This document shows positions 55,380 through 64,000 of a stretch of 64,000 nucleotides of DNA, piece by piece. The DNA lies in NCBI RefSeq assembly GCF_020184175.1, contig NW_026082998.1, positions 1-64,000 of the forward strand. Reading direction: 5' to 3'. Source of the DNA: Aphis gossypii. Lineage: Eukaryota; Arthropoda; Insecta; Hemiptera; Aphididae. Both the position numbers and the translations under genes were made by a program. The notes under the pieces were generated by a model. It was not told the origin of the DNA and made no database searches. It was given only the letters and a program-made list of their open reading frames with translations. Position 1 is the first letter of the stretch. Each line of letters starts with the position of its first letter.

Positions 55380-57825
55380 ATTTAAATGACATTTTTATAA
55401 ATTGTAAAAGATGATTATCTAATGGTGATTGATCTAAAATATGATCAGAAATTTCTTTAAAAAATGTTTGTAATTTGTAACTTTGAAGTTGCTTTTATTG
55501 TTAAGTATTCAATAATATCATATTTAATTGAAGGTAAAGCTTGTTGGAAAGTCCGAAATGTAATTTCTGCTATTTTACACAGGTATGTCATGTATTTTGT
55601 TGGTTTTGTTAAGCCTCCTCTGTTTTTAATATTCAATAAAGATAGTTGTTTTGGAATCATTTTGTCATCAGACTGACGCGGTCCCGCGCAACGGCCGTTT
55701 GAATTCAAACGGCATTTGCGCGGATAACCGCGCACGTATCTTCCTCACAACCACGAGCCGACGACGGACGACACCGACGCGCGACGAACCGCGTCGGAAC
55801 GTCGTACCCGACGCGACCGCGAACCGGCCCTAGGCAAGCTAGTCTAGTGATCCGCGCAATACTGCACACTCACTCCCTCACCACCTGTTTTTTTTTGTTT
55901 GTTTTCATCAGCACAGCGACCAGTTTTTTTTGTAAACCTACCGCTGTTTTCTGAGACCGATTTGTTTTGTTTAGTGTTTTATTGTAAACCGCCGTCCGGT
56001 TGTCGAACGTTCGGCGAAAATAAAACACAATTCACTACCTACAATCTGTGTTCAATTATTTATTTTTTTTTCTCTTGTCACACCTCAGCCATCCCGTCCT
56101 CATCCATCAACCGATGTCGTTGCACCAACAGGCACCCCGTCAAGACAATAATTGAACACATATGTTACAAGTTATTTGTTTATAAAGCTTTCTTACTACA
56201 AAACCCGCAATATATTGAATAACATCATCAACAAACATTAATTCATTATTATAATTATTAATGTTTTCAAAAGTATCTGTTTCCTCATAATCTTCTGCAC
56301 ATATCAAGTCTAAGTTTCCAATTTTGTTTTAAATTTTTTTATTTGAACTTACAGTCAAAATTGGTGTACAGTCCAATACTTGGCAATTAGCTTCTTTTGA
56401 AATTTTTAATTCTGTGCGAATTATTAGGCGCTTGTATGTTGCCTCAAATTGAGATGCTGTGGGATTATTATTAAATCCCCCCATAGAACGTATATTTGAA
56501 AATAACATCCCTAAATGATTTTGGCTAATCTTGTATGTGAGAAAAAATTCCAAAGTACCAGTTTTTATAACATCAAAATAAAATTCTTTGACACTTTGTA
56601 AGCATACAATTAGTCCTAAAAATCCTGTTTTTCTGCCAGATTTTATTAATGGCACAAATTTATTTTCTATTTTAACTTGAAGACTTTTAATGTATTCTAT
56701 CGATTCTTCAATGATTATTAATATATTTTCTTCATCTTTTGCTTTTAATGGTTTTTTGAACTGTGTTTTGGTCAAAAAATTTCTGGTGTTTAGGAAATCA
56801 AAAATATTATTAATATTTTTACAAAAAGTTATTGTTGCATTTACATTTTTAAAAGCTTCAAGTTTTAATATATCTGAACAATACAAAAATGCATCCGCAA
56901 CACTGGAACTAAAAGTTTGACATGCTAATTTAACTTTCATCTTTTCTTTTTGATAATTGATGTGTCTTGATCTAATTTTTGTTCGGTTGTTCCACAGTGA
57001 AGGCCTGTTTTGTCTTGGATGGTAACAAGTTCTTTAAAATAATCCCATTTTATTAATTGACCATTTTTATCATATAATACACCCCAGTCACCTAAAGTGT
57101 TCCTACAAAGTTTTAACATATGTGCATTGTGCAGGATCTAAAAAAATGTGCACTTTCTGTTTTGTTTCTGGGTGAGTAAAATACGATTTAATACAAGGCA
57201 TGGTAAGGTTTGCCCCTAAGCAAGCTGACATAGAAATATTGGAGTCTGCTCCATCAAATGTGAAAGTTTTTACACTTACACCTTTATCGTGAACAAAAGA
57301 TAATACAGTATTTACTAAATTAGCTTTTTCTTGAGTATTCAAACCATTTGTTAGAAAATAAGCAATTGGTATTTTCCAGTGAGAATTGATTGACACCAAC
57401 AAAAAGACTAAGGCTTCCCTGGCTTTTGGCAATCCATCCACTTCATCTGCTTTTATACCATAATTAATATATCCTTGTAATCGTTTACCATTATAGTGGA
57501 TATTTTCTTTTATATACATTTCATCCATAATAAGACCACATATAAGTTGTTTTCCTTTTGCTAACATTTCTTCAGATTTAATTTTGATTGCATTTAATGC
57601 TTCTGATGTGAAACCTGGAGAGCCATCTATTGTGGAATACCATTTCCGTAATGTACTAGGATGTGGTAGAACTTTATTAAAAGATGAACGTACATAATTA
57701 TAAGCAGAAGGGGAATAAAAGTTTAAAGTTAGGGCAAATGTTCTTAGTGCAGGGGATATTTGTTTAGATGATTTTATTTTTAATTGTTTCATTAGGATTT
57801 CATTTTCAATATCAGGCAATGTTTC
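55380..57825 (-). pseudogene. Second P-type transposase, broken and interrupted by a solo LTR
   Basis: The part 57819-57103 starts after CAG with LPDIENEILMKQLKI and carries PHPSTLRKWY, CGLIMDEMYIKEN (Asp) and FTFDGADSN (Asp). After a frameshift at about 57115 comes LKLCRNTLGDWGVL. After another at 56940 comes MKVKLACQTFSSSVADA, through QNHLGMLFSNIRSMGGFNNN, where the usual catalytic Glu before the MLF is Gly. The end (56280-56143 and 55673-55457) reads YIAGFVVRKL, then NRGGLTKPTKY, joined across the LTR. No THAP finger was found upstream. The family is the same as the 50.9-kb transposase but only distantly similar. Confidence 0.8.
55674..56142. mobile_element. Solo LTR (469 bp)
   Basis: It begins TGACGCGGTCCCGCG and ends GGCACCCCGTCA, so the ends are TGACG and CGTCA. 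AGAC flanks both sides (55670-55673 and 56143-56146). A GC-rich start with a CGTTTGAATTCAAACG palindrome is followed by an AATAAAA signal (about 56020). Removing it restores the second P-type frame. The 4-bp duplication fits Gypsy-type elements. Confidence 0.85.
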
Positions 57826-58034
57826 CTGAAATCAATAGTTATAATATAATATCTCAGAACAACCAATTGCAACTGTATCAATCTATATTGTACTAACTAT
57901 GCACACAAAACTATCAAGTGGGTTAGGTTAATAAGCAATGATGTTAATATGTACTAATTATGATTTAACATTTTTTTTACATTTATTTATCAACTAATAA
58001 ATCACTTATATTGACTTTGGTATTTTCTTATAAG

Positions 58035-60452
58035 TAGGGTTAGGATTTATATGCTCTAAAAAACTATTAAATATTCCCTAAAAAATATGCTAATATGTTG
58101 TAAAAATTACTTAAATATGCTCCAAAAAAGTTGGTATATGCACTTATCAAAAAAAAATATGTAAAAACGTTTATTCAAAAAATTAGTGGTTAAAAAAATT
58201 GTAAAGTGCTAAATATTTAAATTATAAGTAAAACAATAAAATAGTATTTATAAATTATAAGGATATATTAAATTTTTGATGGTTTTGATAGATTTTGTTC
58301 TTTTTCATTCATTTTCTATAACAAAATTGAATGAATTATTTACTTTAGATATGTATTTTATTTTATTTTATTCTAAAATTAATTTTTTCAATTGACTTAC
58401 CATTAAAATGTGAATTACATTGGACAATCAATGTCTTTTTCAAGTTTTCAAAGGTAAATCTTCGTAACAGTTTTATACTTCGAAAAACTCCTTTCGACGT
58501 CCACTGAAGACACGGGAGCATACTTGAAATATGGAATATCTGTCACTGTTATATTTTGGTCCATATTGGGAATTGATTCACGTGTACCAGAAATAATATC
58601 TTTTATATTTTTCAATAATCCATATGCAGTATTTTTCTTGAGAATTGTGTTCAATTTATTATTCATTAATTTTCCTATACTCCCAGGTATCTCAGATATT
58701 TTTTTTACAATTTCGTCCAAAGACGAAATAGAATCGGTCAATAAGACTTCTTGTTTTTCCAAAAACATAATTTTGTTTGGGATAAAACTAAAATGAGTTT
58801 TTATAAAAATTAAATTACCTTCTAATGTTGGTTCTTGTATAAGTTTTTTTACGTGTTCAATGGATACTGCATCTTCTTCATTTAACATATTTATAACTTC
58901 GCAAAATGCTTTGTAATTATCACAGTAATATGTCGCAGCTTCTAGCCATGTACCCCATCTGGTAATTATGGGTTGAGGAGGTAATGGTATTCCAGGAGCA
59001 TTATTTTTAAAAACCAATACCCTCGAAGGTGCTTTTAAAAATATTTTTTTTCCATTTGAAATCAGTGAATCAATTTTCGGGAAATTTTTTCGAATTTCTT
59101 CGTAAACTCTATGCACTGCATGAGCGAGACATGTGATATGAATCATTTTTGTGTATAAAGCTGACAATACTTTTCCCGCTTTTACCATGTACGGCGCTGC
59201 ATCAGAAACAAATAGCAATACATTATCTCGTTTTATTCCTTCTGGCCATAATAAAAAAAGTGTTTCATCAAATAATTTACAGATTGTTTTATGGTTAGTT
59301 TGATCAAGAACTTCCGAATTAAAAAGAAAAGTTTTGCCTGGTGCATCAATTTCTAAAATACCAATAATAACGTTTGCCACATAACGACCTTCTACATCAG
59401 TAGTTTCATCAATGCAAATCCAGATATTTTTATTATTTACGTACCTTTTAATACTTTCAATTTTTTTTTTATAAATATCCGTAACGTAATTTTTTCTTAA
59501 TGTTGATTCATTCGAGATATCTTTGTTAGTATATTTTATTAAAAATTCAGACAAAAATTTATTATTTAATTTGCTCAATGGAATATTTGCAGATAACATC
59601 ATTTTACACAGATCTTCGTTAAAAACCGAATGGTTAGGACAAATTGCATTTGACACTAAATTTTGTTTAGTCTAAATCGCATTTGTTTTTAAACGATTTA
59701 CTGCGCGTAAATGTTTGACGGTTTTTAAATGTTGATTTACCTTGAATCTTTTTTGCGAATTTACTCGTATGTCACATAATTTACAAAAAAGAATCTGGTT
59801 ATCGGTAGAAAAAACACCCTCGTTTTCGGAAACGTATATTTTTAAACGCGCAGAATTAGATGCTGAAACTTTAGGCATATTGATAAAGTGTATAAAATTA
59901 ATAGAAAAAATAAACAAGACTTTAACACGCGTTGGTCGACTAACTCGTTATACGCGTACCACAATACTAATATGACAAAAACATTTTAAACATTTAGTTC
60001 AATAAAATACGATTTATCTTATCGATTTTATGTTCCACTCACACAGTCACGCCATAATTTGTATAGTGTTACCTAACGGTCCTAACAATGAGCGATAGAT
60101 TATTTAGATAATATAAAGACAAGTTACGATAAACACAAAAAATTAATATCTTGCCATATCTAGCAATGCATATCTAAAAACAGATTGTCCGCTATATCAC
60201 GCACATTTACGGCGATTGAAAACCGAATCCAAACTAACATTTTACAAATAAATTCAAAAATATGCATTAAAAATCCAAAATGCTAAAATAATCATGACAT
60301 TTAAAACATCTTCAAAATATGAAAAAATATGCAAAATAAAAGTAGCACACATTTTTAATTCCCAGTATATAAAACAGATTTTTATCTTACTAAGCTATCT
60401 TTTGGACTCACTAACAAAATATGCAAAATGCTACAACATCCTAACCCTAATG
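58035..60452 (-). mobile_element. hAT element with CGGBP1-like transposase
   Basis: TAGGGTTAGGAT at 58035 and its reverse complement ATCCTAACCCTA ending near 60452 are the inverted ends. The inner flanks share many ATATGC and GCATAT motifs. An 8-bp duplication could not be confirmed. Confidence 0.65.
58385..59880 (-). pseudogene. hAT transposase with BED-like finger, one stop and one frameshift
   Basis: MPKVSASNSARLKIYVSENE (from about 59878) leads to FCKLCDIRVNSQKRFKVNQH, a CxxC...H BED-like finger like that of CGGBP1. A TAG after LKTNAI (about 59670) is followed in the same frame by VSNAICPNHSVF and the catalytic part: WICIDETTDVEGR (Asp), LFVSDAAPYMVKAG (Asp), HITCLAHAVHRV, PIITRWGTWLEAA and the dimerisation end YAPVSSVDVERSFSKYKT, which holds the Glu. 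A frameshift right after KT (about 58470) leads to RRFTFENLKKTLIVQCNSHF. All catalytic residues are intact. It is on the same strand as the P elements beside it. Confidence 0.8.
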
Positions 60453-60521
60453 ATAATATATCGTATGTTTAGTGTAGATTATATATGAAAAATATTTTAT
60501 TCTATAATTCATTCTTAATAG
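59881..60521. other. hAT 5' flank and intron remainder
   Basis: No gene. The hAT right end is at about 60452, and the acceptor of the polymerase exon 2 follows at 60521. Confidence 0.5.
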
Positions 60522-63215
60522 GTTTTGTTAAGTATGGTTCTGAATATAATTTGGCCATGGGTATCGCACTCGGACAGCAGCAGTTAATAAGTGTGTAATA
60601 ATTATTATATTATTAAAATATATTGGAATCGATAATAATAATTGTTATTATTATTTTTATAAGGTATCGTAGATAGTGCTGCATCCACGTCAAATGTGAA
60701 TGATTCCATTCCACAGCAAGCCCCCACCCTTCCCGCCCAGTCAGTTAAACGCACTAAAACCAACTCGGCGCGTAATTTTGTAAAGTTTAAAAAAGCCTGC
60801 ATAGGAATGGTTAATACATCGGGTTTTATCGAGCTCGACTCTGCACTCGATAGAACCGTAGTATGGTATTATAGGGGGAATACCGAGAACTGCGCGAGTT
60901 ATCCAGCGTTTTTAGACTCGATAAAACTCGAGTTGATTGAAAAAATCAATTATTGCGTGCGTATTAACCCGATCAAATATAATTTGAAGTTGGAGAGTGG
61001 TACGCACATAGGGAATTACCAGCCGAGGACAGAGCTTTTAAAACCATGTCGAGGGAGGCATACATCCATAGCGATGTGATTTCTATGGTCGATGAGGACT
61101 TTGCAACGCTCATGTCCGAGGAAGATCGTTATATGAAAAAGGGGTCGGGCTTCACACTATCCAGTATCGATGGCTTACTGTTAGGTATCTATGAGCATAC
61201 CCCTCTTGGAGGGTCTTCGTATATTCCACTCCCGGAAAACATTATGCGAAAAAAGGCCGTCATTAATCCTATGAACATCGACGATGACTGCTTCAAGTGG
61301 GCTATTCTAGCCAAACACGTTTCAGTAGGTCATCGTTATCATGTAGGCCAAAATTATTATAACGAAGAGCATCGGTACGATTTTTCCGAACTATCCTCCC
61401 CGACACCTGTTTCGGAAATCCATATATTCGAACGACAGAATAAGGGGGTATCGTCAAACGTATATGGATTGAAACCCGGTAAGGGGGAAAAGGGGGAAAA
61501 AGTAAGTAAAGAAAGTGTAGTGTATCCAATCAGAGTTGTCGATAACGAGAAGGCCGAACATTTCGACCTTCTCGTAGTTGAAGGCTCAGAACGAATGCAC
61601 TATACATACATTTCTAATTTTTCTCGATTGGTGCGGAGTCAGAAAACCTCTCATGAAAGTCGACTTTTTATCTGTAAGAGATGTTTCGCCTCATTCGATG
61701 AGCTGGTTAAAAAAATTAATTGTCTGGTAATGAGGCTCTCCAACAACATATGCGGTTATGCGGGCTTAATAAACCGATTTTACCAGTTATGCCGGAGGAG
61801 GGGAAAGTGCTCAGGTTTAACGGGTGGGCTAACATGCAGCGTCATCCGTTTGTGATATACGCTGATTTTGAAGCCCTACTCGAAAAACAGACGGAGCGGG
61901 TGGGGGGTAGCACTGACGGGATACACGCACATCATCCGATGAGCTACGGGTACTTTGTCAAGGCTACCCGTAGCGCTGATGGAAAAATACGACATACCGC
62001 AAACGCCGGTCGTATACCGCGGCTCGGAATCGCGTGACGAGGTGGCCAAACACTTTATCGCCAGTGTCACCGCGCTCGCCACCAGGTTGGGTGATCTACT
62101 GAAGGCGACTAATGTGCCGATTTCAATGAGTGTGGAGGAGTTACGTGCGCAAAACGCGAAGAGTGTGTGCGATATGTGCAAGTTAGCGTTCACTGAGACC
62201 AGGTGGAAAGTCACCGACCACTGTCATCTGTCGGGACGGCTGAGACATACGCTCTGCGCGCCGTGTAACCTCAAGCTCATCACACCCAAGTTTGTGCCGT
62301 GCTTCCTTCACAACTTCTCGAAATATGACGCACATTTTATCTTGACCGAACTCGGTTACGATAAGGAGTCGATAACGGTGATCCCCAACACCGAGGAGAA
62401 CTACATTTCGTTCTCGAAGCGCGTCATGCCCGACTTCAATGTGACGTTTTTGGACTCGTGTCGGTTCATGGCCTCGAGCCTGGCCGAGTTGGCCGGGAAC
62501 CTCCTCACGAAGCCCGGTGACTTTGAGAAGTTCCGGGAGACCGTCAAGGTGTTCCAGTCCGCCGACATGCCACTCGTCACGCGAAAGGGCATGTTTCCGT
62601 ACGAGTATACCGACAAATGGTCGAGAATCGAGGAGACCGCCCTGCCGCCGAAACGCGAGTTTTACAGCATGTTGTCCGAGAAGCACGTTAGTGAAGAGGA
62701 CTACGTGCACGCTATGGAGGTATGGCAACATTTCAACTGCACGACCCTCGGTGACTATAGCGACCTGTACCTGAAGGTGGACGTTCTCCTTCTGGCCGAC
62801 GTGATGGAGAACTTCCGCGACCTATGCATGTCGACGTATAACCTCGACCCCGTGTATTATTATACGGCGCCGGGGTTTACGTTCGACGCCATGTTGAGGT
62901 ATACGGGCGTCTCACTGGAGTTACTCACGGATTACGACATGGTATTCTTTATGGAACACAGAATTAGAGGGGGGGTTGGTTCAGGCCAGTGAACGGTACT
63001 GTCGGGCAAACAATCCCAAGACATCGGGATACGATGCTGAGAAACCACCGTTATGGCTCGTTTACCAGGATTGTAAATATATATCGTTTATATAATTAAT
63101 TATTTACACTAACTTAAAACCTTATATTACAGGCAACAACTTGTACGGGTATGCCATGGGAGAATACATGCCTTACGGAGGGTTCAAGTGGTACGTGGGG
63201 GATTTGGATTCAAAG

Positions 63216-63569
63216 TTTAGACAAGCGGAGTAGTGGACAAACATTTTGCGGGGTAACCCCGTACCACTCCACTCCGCGCAGTTAAACTTTAAATACGTAT
63301 AACTCATAGACTACTCACCCTAAATTTGATTTTTTTATGTATCGAATTACTCAGAAAATTATTCTGCTTTGGAATATGAAATTAAAAATCTATGTTGTCA
63401 TTCAAAAAAGTAAAAAACTTAAAAAATTATGAGGATAAAAAATATTTAAAAATATAATTTTTTATAAAAATGTTGTTTTTTAACAATTTGAAACTATGTA
63501 AAAAAATATTTTCAAAAACATGAATACTTTTGGAAATAATGAGTGTTGTTTGATAAAAAAATCACCCTG
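63216..63569. mobile_element. Half of the foldback MITE also seen at 46.8 kb
   Basis: It starts mid-element at TAGACAAGCGGAGTAGTGG, passes the GGGGTAACCCCG centre and runs to the outer end AAAAATCACCCTG. The outer end is followed by TATATATA, so a TA target is possible. The left arm is missing. It truncates the polymerase exon after LDSKF. Confidence 0.8.
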
Positions 63570-64000
63570 TATATATATTTTCATTATCTTCTAACTATAA
63601 TATAGTTTTGTATCTGATTATAATCAACAGCATACATAGGTAGATAAAGAAAATATGGTGATAACCCGATTAATATTTGATTATCGGATGGGGATAACAC
63701 CTCCGACGTCGACAACTTCATTACATTAATATATGGTATGATATATTATATATTATTTTATACTAATACGTGCTTTCAGAAATATATATTTACGAATGAT
63801 ATCTACCCTATAAGATATATCCTATATAACCTAACCGTATATAATATCACTTTAAATTATTTTCCACTAAATTCATAGCTTTATAATATTTATAAAAATA
63901 CTATACACTTATTATTAGTAGAATATCATATTATTCTTATTACGTTCAACTTTTTTATTTACATATTATATATTTCAAATACTATCACCTCCAACATATA
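63570..64000. other. Non-coding stretch
   Basis: AT-rich, nothing recognised. Confidence 0.6.

Larger units (their letters stand above)
49226..63216 (+). pseudogene. Polinton DNA polymerase B with N-terminal C2H2 fingers, copy 2, split by nested transposons
   Basis: Exon 1 (49226-49382) encodes two C2H2 fingers (MFKCDVCENVF...RHEKSH, then CGDCNQIF...HVQKKH) and ends in phase 1 at GTATGT. Exon 2 (60522-60590) reads FVKYGSEYNLAMGIALGQ, in matching phase. Exon 3 (60664-63072) has FKWAILAK, FERQNKGVSSNVYG, FICKRCFASF, PFVIYADFEALL (Exo I intact), CDMCKLAF...TDHCHLSGRLR, NFSKYDAHFI (Exo II) and [16 protein letters not shown] (Exo III). A 60-bp GT-AG intron leads to the palm motif A region (NNLYGYAMGEYMP). 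Frameshifts lie near 61040, 61720 and 61970, and a stop after GSGQ at 62990. The gene ends at a MITE at 63216, so palm motifs B and C are lost. The stretch 61.8-63.0 kb is markedly GC-rich. Confidence 0.75.

Noticed and set aside
61876..62731. Long minus-strand frames opposite the second polymerase
   Set aside because: They arise from the GC-rich codon use of the plus-strand gene; they have no motifs of their own.

Overview
This is eukaryotic, AT-rich DNA with GT-AG introns, and almost everything recognisable in it is transposable-element or virus-like sequence in various states of decay. The mix (copia, BEL/Pao, R1-type LINE, CACTA, PIF/Harbinger, hAT, P elements with THAP fingers, and Polinton/Maverick elements with introns) fits an insect genome. 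The flavour of the protein families makes an aphid the best guess, but that is inference. Only one stretch looks like a possible ordinary host gene: a DUF4806-like gene at about 0.9-2.8 kb on the minus strand.

Layout. 0-2.8 kb: a LINE fragment and the DUF4806-like gene, with a small hAT MITE in one of its introns. 4.5-6.6 kb: a broken CACTA transposase and a MULE-like fragment. 6.6-10.6 kb: a BEL/Pao pol relic split by an internally deleted R1-clade LINE that has a (GT/AC)n tail and 13-bp target duplications. 10.6-12.0 kb: a decayed transposase of unknown class. 12.2-22.9 kb: a Polinton/Maverick relic. Its capsid, penton, adenain-type protease and PLA2/core genes lie on the minus strand. An ATPase, a DUF8207-like protein and an integrase lie on the plus strand, and a protein-primed polymerase is on the minus strand. 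The two gene sets diverge from a 34-bp gap at 17.43-17.46 kb. The polymerase region joins parts of two different polymerase genes. 22.9-25.6 kb: three small genes not recognised as standard Polinton genes (a two-exon gene, a 205-residue ORF and a BIR-domain gene), then a repeat array.

25.8-34.8 kb: one long multi-exon gene or transposon gene on the minus strand, with a Ulp1-type protease segment and a C-terminal His-box segment, full of stops and frameshifts. 35.8-37.0 kb: a non-autonomous DNA element. 37.02-45.28 kb: a PIF/Harbinger element (DDE transposase plus MADF/BESS protein) carrying a full-length, nearly fresh copia insertion at 40.30-45.01 kb.

49.2-63.2 kb: a second Polinton polymerase gene. 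Its first exon (C2H2 fingers) lies 11 kb from the next exon, with three DNA transposons stacked between them: an apparently intact THAP/P-element transposase (50.9-54.9 kb), a second broken P-type transposase with a solo LTR inside it (55.4-57.8 kb), and a hAT (58.0-60.45 kb). The splice phases on both sides agree. The polymerase is GC-rich compared with its surroundings and is cut off by half of a foldback MITE at 63.2 kb; another copy of that MITE lies at 46.8-47.2 kb.

The genes do not form one pathway. The history is repeated nesting, and the most unusual part is the Polinton-adjacent cluster at 22-25.6 kb.
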